This document shows, piece by piece, positions 55,961 to 64,000 of a stretch of 64,000 bases of DNA. The stretch is from Adiantum capillus-veneris (taxonomy: Eukaryota > Streptophyta > Polypodiopsida > Polypodiales > Pteridaceae), in contig CM043959.1 of NCBI GenBank assembly GCA_014529385.2, forward strand, positions 60,338,253 through 60,402,252, written 5' to 3'. The notes under the pieces are model-generated. The model was not told the origin of the DNA. It saw nothing but the letters and a program-made list of their open reading frames with translations, and searched no databases. Position 1 is the stretch's first letter, and each line of letters begins with the position of its first letter. Made by a program: the position numbers and the translations under genes.

Positions 55961-56527
55961 TGTTAACCCTCATGGCACAAGGACACCCTATGATCTATAA
56001 ACGTTGTATTATTTAGAGTCAGGTACCGGGCTTGTCGGACCAATAGGAAAAGGGTAAGAGTGATCGCCGATGACAGGTGCACTCTAACACGAACATGCTA
56101 GGGTTAGTTGGTTAAGCATGGGCGCCCAAGTGTGAATAGGGTGAGCTCCTATAAAAGCCAACTAAACCTAATTTTTACTCATTCTCTCATTTGTGCAATT
56201 GAAGAGTGCTCTTGCTCCATCTCCATCTTCTTCTTCTTCACCTCCTTGTGTGTGTGTGTGTGAGAGAGAGAGAGAGGGAGAGTGTGTGTGCGATCGAGCA
56301 TTACGAAGGCACGATGACGGCGAAGCGGTTGAGCGCGGCACGACTGCAGCTTCTTCTTCATCGCGGCGAGGAATCCACCACAAAGGCGAGCGTAGAGCGG
56401 TGAGTGACACACCCTTTGTTCTCTTGAGCTTGCTAGTTTAGGCTTGTTGTGTGCTTGGAGCCATTTGTGGCTCGCATACGGTGTATTGGCAAGTCCCTTG
56501 CTTCGACAATGCGGCAAGGAGCGCACA
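55961..56527 (+). repeat. 3' LTR of gag-protease element
   Basis: Near-identical to 47689-48257. Differences seen include CCGATGACAGG for CCGATGGCAGG, CGATCGAGC for CGATCGATC, CACGATGACGG for CACGACGGCGG, one substitution near the end and GA-run length. TATA at 56150-56156. Confidence 0.95.
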
Positions 56528-56532
56528 GCGGT
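56528..56532 (+). repeat. Target site duplication of gag-protease element, right
   Basis: GCGGT, identical to 47684-47688. Confidence 0.9.
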
Positions 56533-57118
56533 CTTTTGGCAAGGAAGTGGAAATGTTGATGGTACAACCTTGTGGGATCTTCCACCTGTTTTTGAATGAG
56601 GTCGGCAAATGTGGCCGCAGTGGTTTCCTTGGTGAAAGTTCCGGCCGTCTTTCTATCTCTTGTCCTCATTGTCGTTCCTTCTATTGGCAGTTTGAGTGCC
56701 TCTGCCACTATATCCTTGGTAATCATCACTTCAATTTTATTCCCTTGTGGGTCAGAGATCTGAGTGGCTCCATCTTCTTTGATCTTGGACAAAGCTAATA
56801 AGCCTTTTGGATGTCCACTCCACACGGGTCTTGTTAATAGAAATCTCTGAGACCAAGCCTCCTGTTGGCTTCTTCGTTCTGGGGCTTTGCGGCGACATCA
56901 TATACTTCTTTCGGTAGAAGTTGTAGTTCTACCTGGTTTCCTTCCTCGCTCTTGAATCTGTCGGTGAACACTGTGGTGCTGTGCTCTTCAAGCTGTTCCT
57001 TTGAGAGATAGGTCGGTTTGGCATTCTTGACTGAATCAGGGTCCAGTTGGTATGGTGGTAGCTCTTGCAGCTTTTCTTTTTGGTTGAGCTTCTTCATGGC
57101 CTTCTCTGCTGCTTGCAT
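56528..57118 (-). pseudogene. Env-position ORF, N-terminal part
   Basis: On the minus strand the ATG at 57118 starts MQAAEKAMKKLNQKEKLQEL and continues to about 56834, where a one-base shift leads into VWSGHPKGLLALSKIKEDG, then VMITKDIVAEALKLPIEG and TRLYHQHFHFLAKRP, ending at the inserted element. The ATG lies 6 bases after a canonical 3' splice site. The I-T-K-x-I-V-A-E-A-L-x-L-P pattern is reminiscent of plant mobile-element accessory proteins, but I cannot name the family. The reconstructed ORF runs on to 44790. Confidence 0.55.
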
Positions 57119-57123
57119 GGCTC

Positions 57124-58565
57124 CTGTTGAGTAAATAGAGTGTCAAAGTTAGTAAATTTGGCAGACTTTCTCTGAAATGTCCCTCAATCTGAAATGCTGA
57201 CAAATTGAGTCTAATTTGCTTCAAATCAATTTTTGAACGTACATAGATGCATAAAAACATGTAACGAACAAAATTATTAAGTCCAAACAAAAAATTGCAA
57301 CAAAAGTAAATAATCGCGATTATTTACAGCTGAGTAATTTTTTCAACTTTTTGCAAACTTGACATAACAGGCTTGAAGTATATACCAAATAGATACTCTG
57401 AGTGAGATATGGGCTCATTTGGATGCATAGAATGAAAATGGTTCCAGATTTAGGCTGAAGGTCTTTGAAATAGTAGATGTAAAGATATTTTGAGATTCTA
57501 AGCTCCAAATTTGTTCAAACTTGGTTAGTGGCCTTAGGGCATCATGTACTTTGGATGTATGATGGCAAAATAGCAAATTTCTCACCTTTTGGCCAAAAAG
57601 TAAATAATGGCGATTATTAACTTTTCCATCAAAATGAATATTTTTTTGTACAACTTGGTTCTAGGCATTGTATAAACCTTGTATATGTGATATGATGTGA
57701 TTTGGATCAAAAAATGTCGCTCATAACTCAGAATTTGGCTTGCAAAGACTTCTTGGCGTTTTTTGGCAATTTTCCAAGTTATATGTGATCATTTTGGCTC
57801 ATACTTGAATTTTGGCATGTGTTAAGTGTGTACAAGTGATAGGTGATGTGATGATGAAACTTTCAAGCAAAAATAGTACAAAAGTAAATAATCGTGATTA
57901 TTTACAGCAATCACATTTTTCTTGCAAAGCTTAAAAATTTTGACCTAAACACATTCTATACACCTAAAACAAGTTCTAAATTGAATTTGGTAAATTTTGG
58001 TCTTGCCGGCATCACTTTGTGCTTTGTTGACTCTGAAATCACCGATTTCTGTGGCTACACTACCTGTTGAGTTGGCTAGTCACTTTTAAGGCTGTGGACT
58101 TGTCCGCAACATAGTCGTGAAGCAACTCATCCAATTTTGGTCCATTTGGAGTTAGTTTGACCTCGTATATTGATTTGACGCTTTGTAGCCTTCGAGCCGA
58201 TTTCTACTTTTCGAGGGCTTTTCTTGATTGATTTCACAAAACCAATCATATACATTGTGTATAGACCTCGTAACTAAGCTGTCTGTGGAGTCAGAACCCA
58301 ATTTTGGCATCTGCCAAAAACCTAGCTTTTCTACTTGGGACCCCCTCGACCTTTGTCAAATGGTCATCTGTTGATATAGAAGTATTCTAATATGTTGGGG
58401 CATACTACAGTTCAAATATCATCAAATTTGGTTGAGCTGACAGGCCATTAGGGTCGATTTTTGGTCGTAGGTCTTCGTGCACTGCCTAGATTCTAGGGTT
58501 TTTTCTAGGGGTTTACACTAGCTACCGGTCGTACAAAATGGATCATTGATGAGAAAAGAACTTAC
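57124..58565 (-). other. Probable intron before env-position ORF
   Basis: On the minus strand a consensus donor GG/GTAAGTT begins at 58565. A consensus branch site TACTAAC lies at 57154-57148, and a pyrimidine-rich TTTACTCAACAG ends at 57124, 6 bases before the ORF start. The distance from branch point to AG of about 25 bases is typical. The 1442-base interval has stops in all frames and holds the palindromic repeats. Splicing is inferred from signals only. Confidence 0.5.
57306..57905 (-). repeat. Three spaced copies of a palindromic motif
   Basis: TAAATAATCGCGATTATTTA is a perfect palindrome, extended by G...C to 22 bases at 57306-57327. Variants with one or two changes lie at 57600-57621 and 57884-57905. 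Spacings are 294 and 284 bases. Flanking phrases (TTGTATAAACC, TTCTATACACC) are weakly alike, so the three may be remnants of tandem units of about 290 bases. Confidence 0.85.
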
Positions 58566-59313
58566 CCTCATGTCTTGTGTGAGATGGCGTTGAAAACAGG
58601 TGACTGTAAACTCCGGAAAAGACCGCGAAAGAGGTCGAAAAGCTCTCTCTCCAAAGGCAACAAGTGGAAATGAGGTGGTTTTAGCCTACCTGGGATATCT
58701 ATACCCGGACTTCCCGAACCATTTTTCTCCAGATTCTCCTGTTAGTCCTACTAGGCTGTGAAATCTATGTTAGACTCAAATATTTCCCCAATCCGATTCC
58801 TGTAGCTCATTCTGCAAGAATTCTACAAAAGTAGGTATGGTCACCTAATTTAGGCTTTCCGCTTTCATCTTCCGATTTGATTGAACTTTCTTGTGCTTGT
58901 CCGCCTTGACTTTTTGATCACCACCATGTCTTTAGTTTTTCCATCTGATCTCCTTTGCTATTTATTATTAATTTTTGATCTGTTTATTTAAAAAATCAAA
59001 GAAAATGACAAAATGCACTAAAAAAGAAAAGTGAAAATCCAATAATTAAGAAAATCAATTGAAAAACATAGCTTTATTGTTTTTAATGTAATTTTTTCAT
59101 TTTTAGGTCTCAATATCAAGAAAAATAATGAAAAATAATCAAAAAAGGACTATTTTTTTATTATTTTTTGATATTATATACACCATCGGGGAGATATTAT
59201 CCGTTAAATTTTTCGTGTTGATGATATATAAGGGCATTATTAGTTAATTTTGCAAAATATTACATGTTAACATCAATCTTTTTCCTCCCTCTTCAAACAT
59301 TGCCCTTAATTAC
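58566..59313. other. Non-coding part between intron signal and pol end
   Basis: No supported frame. The section 58970-59240 is very AT-rich. On the minus strand GAAGAGGGAGGAAAAAGA followed by TTGATGTTAACATG (59293-59262) looks a little like a polypurine tract and LTR start, but no matching second LTR was found. Confidence 0.45.
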
Positions 59314-59915
59314 TTAGTACTCTTCCACCCCTCCTAGATGGCGTACTCCGGGATGACTGTATACACGGGTTGAACAATCGTGTCTATGCATAGCCGTGGT
59401 TGGCTCTACCATGCTTTGAAGATCAATGCAGTTCAAACCATTATGATGTGCAAGAGGTGGGTCTTGAGTGATTAACTCAAGGGTTTTTGATGTCGAGGCT
59501 TGTTGTTGTTGTCTTCCAAAGAGAAAATCTTGTAGCTTGTGTGCTCTTTGCTTGATTGTACCATCAGGATACTTTAGCATGCTGATTTCTTCAGCTGTTG
59601 ATAGCACTTTTAACTGTCGTCGAGCTTTCACTCGCCATTGATATCTTTGTTTGTCTTGGTCAGAATGGTGTGGTTGAGGATTCTAAGGCCTAACTCTCCA
59701 TTGCTTGATTGTTTTTCCCGTTTGCGGAGAAGATAAGTGCCCCTTTTTTTCCAAACCCATTTTCTGTTAGGTTCCTTTCTCGGCGATGCGCGTCTCTGTG
59801 TTCTAAACTTTGGAACCGTCTCTGGGATTGTCGATGATGTTTTGGGCACCCAGATTTGAATTGGTTTGTCCTTAAGCTGTGCTTTCGGTACCCAAATTTT
59901 CCTGACTCCTTGCAT
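59314..59915 (-). pseudogene. W-V-P-K repeat tail after protease domain
   Basis: Minus-strand frame 59915-59628 contains KIWVPKAQL and QIWVPKTSS, then KWVWKKRG, in a basic, Ser/Thr-rich context. Frame 59631-59314 continues with KARRQLKVLSTAEEISMLKY and a Gln-rich stretch. This is the same kind of tail that follows the protease of the inserted element at 53774-54080. Its role is unknown. A frame change near 59630 joins the two parts. Confidence 0.65.
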
Positions 59916-60420
59916 GCTACCTGTAGCATTTGCTTGTTGATAGGATGGAGAAGATTGATTACGTTGTGGTTTGGTCTGCTTGCAATTGCCTTTCCATTCC
60001 TCCTTGCTTGGTGCAATTGGAACAATGAGTTGCCCGCCTTTAGGTGATAGCTTGAGCTTATTCGTATCCCAATCTGGTACTGCCTTTTATGTCTGCATCC
60101 ATGGAATTCCAAGAATCATCGTCTCATTCATGTGTTCATTTGGTAAGCATACAAACTAATGAGGGCATGAGCATCCATGTGCTATCACATTTAAGTTAAC
60201 TCTTCCCAAGGTTGGTGTTGGGTTCTTGTTGCATCCTTTTATTGTCGCTATTCCTGTTGTCAAAGACTAACTTGTTGTTTTATTGTACATGGAATAACTG
60301 ACTGCATTTACTCGAGCTCTTGTATCGACCAATGCATTCATGCTATGATTGTTGAGCTGCACTTTGATGCGAAGGTCCATTCCATCTAACCATTCATCGT
60401 CTGTTGAAACTGCATCTTTC
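59916..60420 (-). pseudogene. Retropepsin-like domain downstream of integrase
   Basis: On the minus strand, in frame with the integrase C-terminus, MDLRIKVQLNNHSMNALVDT is followed by RARVNAVSY, where family members have D-T-G-A. A G-to-A change gives D-T-R-A. After a one-base shift near 60270 the domain continues with PTLGRVNLNVIAHG, HMNETMILGIPWM and VPDWDTNKLKLSPKGG, the flap end and C-terminal strand. Two stops interrupt it. The size (about 130 residues) and motif order fit an aspartic protease. Standard gypsy elements have it before RT. Confidence 0.7.
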
Positions 60421-61082
60421 TGCAACTCCCATTGTCGATCTTCTATTTTCAGGGTGTTGATGGGAATAGGTATTTGTTGATTCTTGAGAGCTGTTCTCCT
60501 TTTGAGCACCTGAAGCCAAGCTTCTTCTTGGGCTTCATCAATAACCCGCTGTCGTTTTATTTTCCTTTGCTTGGCTACATGCATTCTTTCCAGCAATTCA
60601 TTGGTTAGCAGCAAATTATACTTCTTTAAACAACATCCACTAATCCAATTAGCCATTGGTTCACCATCTAGGGTGGATAGCTTAACTGCTCCACTTGGAG
60701 ATACATCTTCAATGATAAACGGTCCGTTTCCCTTTTTCTTAAACTTGGAAATGTTTTGCTTAAGGGAATATACTAGAACTAAGTCCCCTTTTTTGAATAT
60801 TTTTGTAATTAGATGGGAATCAAAAAATGTTTTTGTTTTTGCTTTTGTGTGTAGATCTACATCTGTTAGCCTTTGCTCATCTAGCTTCTCTAAATCTTCA
60901 AGTCTTTCTGAAAATTCATGTCCAGTCCACTCAAGATTCTTTGCTACCCTTAATGTCGGCAATAGAAATTCTATTGGAAATATGGCATCAAGGCCATAAG
61001 CCAGGTTAAAGGGCGTAGCATTAAAGCTATTTTGAATGAAACTTGAGAATCCCATAGAGCAGCATAAAGATTCATTTCCCAA
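60421..61082 (-). pseudogene. Integrase C-terminal part with extension
   Basis: FNLAYGLDAIFPIEFLLPTL is the end of the gypsy integrase core region. KGDLVLVYSLKQ, GNGPFIIEDVSPSGAVKLST and LDGEPMANW form the GPF/Y module. It continues in the same open frame with a charged helical extension (MHVAKQRKIKRQRVIDEAQE) into the protease domain. The integrase would insert the DNA copy. The frame from 61082 is open to 60267. Confidence 0.8.
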
Positions 61083-61470
61083 TCTATCCTTCCTGAACTA
61101 ACCACTTTATTTAACACCGATCTAGGAATCTTATTCATATGCTGAGCTTGTCCGTTTGCTTGTGGGTGATAGGGAGTTGACTTGTTATGGATGACCCTAA
61201 ATTCATTAAGCAGATACCGAGCTAAGAATCTTATTCATATGCTCAGCTTGTTCGTTTGCTTGTGGGTGATAGGGACTTGTTATGGATGACCCTAAATTTG
61301 TTAAGAAGATACTCAATTACCTGATTGAGGAAATGAGTGTCCATATCGCTGACAATTTCCATTGGCAGTCCATATCTTGTGAACACATACTCATATAAGA
61401 ATGCGGCAGTGGTTTTGGCATCATTCTTTTGAGTTGCTTTAGCCTCGGCCCACTTAGTCAAATTATCCAT
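61083..61470 (-). pseudogene. Integrase core with 100-bp internal duplication
   Basis: DNLTKWAEAKATQKNDAKTT and FTRYGLPMEIVSDMDTHFLN (61470-61243) are the gypsy integrase core with the second catalytic Asp in I-V-S-D. The following segment with the H-P-Q-A-N-x-Q-A-E motif occurs twice because 61127-61226 is tandemly repeated at 61227-61326, with about ten differences and a small gap. The duplication and frame changes disable the core. Confidence 0.75.
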
Positions 61471-61820
61471 AGCTACAATAATATATTAAGCTTGGGTCCT
61501 ATAAGCAGGTGGCTGTATTGGCCCAGCAATATCTATACCCCATTTTGCAAAAGCTCTAGCTCCCATCATTGGTCTTAAGGGCATGCTATCTACATGTGTT
61601 GGCATTTTTTCTCGTTGACAAGCATCACATATTATTTGGCATCTGCAAAAAGTGATGGCCACCATATGCCTGCCATCAAGATTGCTCTTGTGGTGATCTC
61701 ACTAGAAAAGTGACCTCCAGCTAATTCAGTATGTGCTTGTTCTATGATCGGAATATATTCATCTTCATTTGCACAAAGACGCAAATGTTGATCCTTACCT
61801 CTCCGCTACAATTGGTTTCC
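61471..61820 (-). pseudogene. Second HHCC zinc module and integrase core start
   Basis: After a TAG the minus strand continues DQHLRLCANEDEYIPIIEQA, then AHTELAGGHFSSEI and AGIWWPSLFADA. After a shift comes ICDACQREKMPTHVDS, a second H-H-C-C module, then RAFAKWGIDIAGPIQPP with the first catalytic Asp. A stop and a small deletion with a frame change lie near 61645. This module directly precedes the core, as in standard integrases. Confidence 0.7.
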
Positions 61821-62396
61821 AATGAGAGCATAGTCTCTTGCTTCAGTTTCAATTGCTCTTTGATGGCATTTACTCATATCCTCAGGAAATGTTCGGCTCG
61901 ATAAGTAAGTAATTAGATAGTTACTCCACTTAGGAACAGGTGACATTTGAAACAATGTTACGTGAGGTACGGGTGTTTGTTTTTGACATTGAGGACAGTC
62001 CTTTACACAAGAGCAAACATCACTTCTCATAGTTGGCCAAAATACTCCAAGTCTCAAGATCCTTTGCATAGTTATGTCTTTCGCAAAGTGACGTTCCACT
62101 ATGGTAACATGTGCTTGACTTAGGTATTGATTTTTCTCTTCAGGATTAATGCATAAGAGCAATATTCCATCTCGGTTTCTTTTGTATAGCCTACCAGCTA
62201 GTAATTGATACATAGCCGATTTCTCAATTAATCCGATTGTAATAGGAAGTGGTATTTGTGAATCCACTTGAGCTATGGTCATCAACGACACCATATTTTC
62301 CGACCATCGAGGTATCATTTCCATGGAGAATAAATATGCATCTGGTATATCATCATCTACTCCTTTAGGTGATTCCCCTGAAACAATCCTTGACAA
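61806..62396 (-). pseudogene. First HHCC zinc module and linker
   Basis: The frame reads VDDDIPDAYLFSMEMIPRWS, then LLAGRLYKRNRDGILLLCIN, AHVTIVERHFAKDI and VKDCPQCQKQTP, an intact H-x6-H, C-x2-C set. A linker (PKWSNYLITYLSSRTFPEDM, AIETEARDYALIGNQL) leads to the second module. Two HHCC-like modules in one integrase are uncommon. The 197-codon frame is open. Confidence 0.7.
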
Positions 62397-62761
62397 ATGA
62401 TATACTCTTTAATGAGTGGTGCCCTTTTCTACAACCACAGTGAAATCAAATTCCAGAAGAATGATGAACCATCTCACTATTCTTGTTGTGTGCTGCATGG
62501 CTTGTTGACCAGGTACAATAAAGCTTGGTGGTCCATGAAGAACACAAATTTGTTCGCTAATAGGAAATGTCTATACTTTTTTATGACATAGATCATTCCT
62601 AATCCTTCCCTTTCAATGGTGGTATAATTTTTTTTTGCCTTGTTCAACTGTCGGGTAGCATAAGAAATAGGAAAATCAATTTTCCCGTCTCTTGGTTGAG
62701 CTAGTATACACCCTATGGCAAAATTGGAAGAATCTACATGTATGTGAAATATCTTATCCAA
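62397..62761 (-). pseudogene. Gypsy RNase H
   Basis: KIFHIHVDSSNFAIGCILAQ, FPISYATRQLNKAKKNYTTI and FFMDHQALLYLVNK are the gypsy RNase H motifs with D, E and D residues visible. The frame starts after a one-base loss near 62755 and is lost by another shift near 62480. Past that the linker RIVRWFIILLEFDF continues toward the zinc modules. No second (aRNH) domain is present, unlike the Tat copies at 1-7 kb. Confidence 0.78.
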
Positions 62762-63650
62762 TCTGGTGCTTTCAATATTGGAGCTGAGGTGAGAGCTTGC
62801 TTAAGCTTCATGACGGATTCTTCACACTCATCAGTCCACTCAAAGTGTGGAATCAAGCTATACATGGGTTTTGCAATTATAGCGTACATGTAAATGAACC
62901 GTCTGTAATATCCACAATGTCCCATGAAGGCTTGAACCCCCTTGACTGTTGTTGGTCTAGGCAAATCAGCAATAACATGAATTTTATCCATATCAGTAGC
63001 TATGCCATTTTTAGACACTATATGTCCAAGAATTTTTCCTTGTCTACCCATGAATGTGCACTTTTTAGGATTTAAAGAAATCCTATAAAGTCTACATTTT
63101 TCGAATACCTTTTTGAGATGTTCAAAATGATCAGCTCGGATTGATCAATGTACGCATAGATTATCCATATATACTTCCAAGAATTTCCTAAGATGTTCTT
63201 TAAAAGCATGGCTCATCGATCTTTGCAAGGTGGCAGGAGTATTAGTTAACCCAAAAGGCATAAACCGATAGGAAAAAATACCCCATTCCGTTGCAAAAGC
63301 AGTTTTATGATGATCTTTTGGGTCAACCAAAAAATGATTGTATCTTGAACAGCCATCTAAGAAGCTGTAAGCTTCTTTACCTGCAACTTGTTCTAACACA
63401 TGCTCAGTGATTGGAAGAGAAAAGTTGTCTCTAATGGTAGCTGCATTCACTTTCTTGAGGTTGGCACACACTCGTAACTTTCCATTCTTCTTGGTTACGA
63501 CCACAATTGGAGACACCCAATCTGTGTGTTCAATTTCATAAATGAATTTGGCTTCCTTTAGTTTCTCAATCTCTTCTTTGATCTTCCTGACAAATGTTTC
63601 ATTGTATGTGTATGGCCTTTGTCTACTTGATTTTGCATCATCTCTCATGG
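62734..63650 (-). pseudogene. Gypsy reverse transcriptase
   Basis: From 63648: YEIEHTDWVSPIVVVTKKNG, LRVCANLKKVNAATIRDNF, FLVDPKDHHKTAFATEWGIF and FMPFGLTNTPATLQ are RT motifs 1-4. The catalytic box reads YMDN where Y-M-D-D is required (GAT to AAT). A TGA lies two codons past VH (near 63145), and the frame goes on with NPKKCTFMGRQGKILGHIVS and FMGHCGYYRRFI, the RT thumb. Apart from the TGA it is a single frame to about 62756. The lost Asp predicts an inactive enzyme. Confidence 0.82.
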
Positions 63651-64000
63651 GTATGGTATGTTGACAGATTTCTGGATCAACACCCTTGAGATCCTTGTAA
63701 GACCAAGCAAAGATATCTCGGTATTATTTTAGCAAGCTTAGTAAAAGCTCTTCTTCTTCTTCTGTTAGGTCATTTGCAATGTAGGCAGGCCTAGGTTCTT
63801 CTCCTGGTTCAGCGAAATCTATCTTTTTCGCGTTTTCAAGCCCTTTGTAGGACTCGCCTTGTTTTCATAGTTCTCTAACAGGTTGTTGGACAATAATTTT
63901 TCAATCTTGGAGAGTATACTATTTGTAATGGGATGGAACGCTCATTACATCTTTACCATCCTCTTTTTTGGTTTCCATTTTGGTTGTATACATCTTTTTT
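63651..64000 (-). pseudogene. Pre-RT linker, cut by window edge
   Basis: On the minus strand the sequence before RT reads AYIANDLTEEEEELLLSLLK and, after a stop, YRDIFAWSYKDLKGVDPEIC-like gypsy pre-RT sequence (63640-63790). Further right only fragments are seen. Whether a gag and a second protease lie upstream cannot be told from this window. Confidence 0.55.

Larger units (their letters stand above)
47689..56527 (+). mobile_element. Young non-autonomous LTR element with gag and protease only
   Basis: The 8839-base element has LTRs of 569 and 567 bases that differ at only about half a dozen positions plus GA-run length, a GCGGT target duplication, a primer site, a polypurine tract, and one long plus-strand reading frame for gag and protease. 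There is no RT, RNase H or integrase, and no trace of them in the 1.5 kb before the 3' LTR. It must depend on enzymes of another element. It resembles large non-autonomous gypsy derivatives. The gag start (MHLRSGRVL) and primer site suggest an Athila/Tat-like origin, which is inferred. Confidence 0.93.
44313..64000 (-). mobile_element. Large Ty3/gypsy-type element (minus), interrupted
   Basis: Reading leftward from the window edge: RT, RNase H, two HHCC zinc modules, integrase core and C-terminus, a retropepsin-like domain, W-V-P-K motifs, a probable intron, a long unidentified ORF, a polypurine tract (44752-44766) and an LTR start (44751). A young plus-strand element (47689-56527) is inserted in the ORF. 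The 5' part of the element lies beyond the window. Stops, frameshifts and active-site losses show that it is not functional now. Confidence 0.75.

Noticed and set aside
59262-59293. Second polypurine tract and LTR start for the minus gypsy element
   Set aside because: The motif is weak, no matching LTR exists in the window, and the ORF-PPT-LTR series at 44.7 kb is a better end.

Overview
This is a gene-poor, repeat-dense stretch of nuclear DNA from a land plant. I find no ordinary protein-coding gene and no rRNA or functional tRNA gene. Nearly every recognisable coding segment belongs to a retroelement family typical of large plant genomes: Tat-lineage Ty3/gypsy with a second RNase H, Ty1/copia with an initiator-Met tRNA primer site, L1-like LINEs with DUF4283-type ORF1 and zf-RVT, and a tRNA-derived SINE. 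The species cannot be read from the sequence. The gypsy types and the degree of nesting would fit a large-genome fern or gymnosperm, but that is only an inference.

Layout. (1) 1-7461: a head-to-head inverted duplication of a Tat-type gypsy pol segment (arms 1192-3625 and 3951-6384, centre near 3788), with LTRs facing outward. (2) 7462-23145: old, mostly non-coding DNA with several decayed LINE copies on both strands (11.9-13.8, 13.8-16.1, 16.3-16.8 and 18.5-18.7 kb), a gag-only copia remnant with an LTR start (17.0-18.0 kb), tandem duplications, a gypsy RT scrap (21.5 kb), and a SINE beside a G-rich tract. (3) 23.4-27.2 kb: a 5'-truncated LINE with EN, RT, zf-RVT and a poly(A) end. (4) 29099-34857: a complete copia element with a 5-bp target duplication (TGTCC), PBS, PPT and two LTRs, its reading frame broken in three places. 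(5) 38.3-43.2 kb: a deleted gypsy remnant between two copies of a repeat, one split by a 1637-bp solo LTR with its own target duplication (TGGAG). (6) 44.3-64.0 kb: a large minus-strand gypsy element whose pol reads RT, RNase H, integrase and then a retropepsin-like domain, followed by a typical intron and a long unidentified ORF in the env position. (7) 47689-56527: a young plus-strand LTR element with only gag and protease (target duplication GCGGT), inserted in that ORF.

How the parts relate. Elements 6 and 7 share an uncommon module, a retropepsin domain followed by repeated W-V/I-P-K motifs, although they lie on opposite strands. Element 7 has nearly identical LTRs but no RT, RNase H or integrase, so it must have been copied in trans. 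Its single frame is punctuated by two in-frame UGA codons, one at the gag/protease boundary. Element 6, with the intron-linked env-position ORF and the protease domain downstream of integrase, is the most unusual structure here. Its coding capacity is decayed: YMDN in place of YMDD, DTRA in place of DTGA, plus several stops and frameshifts.
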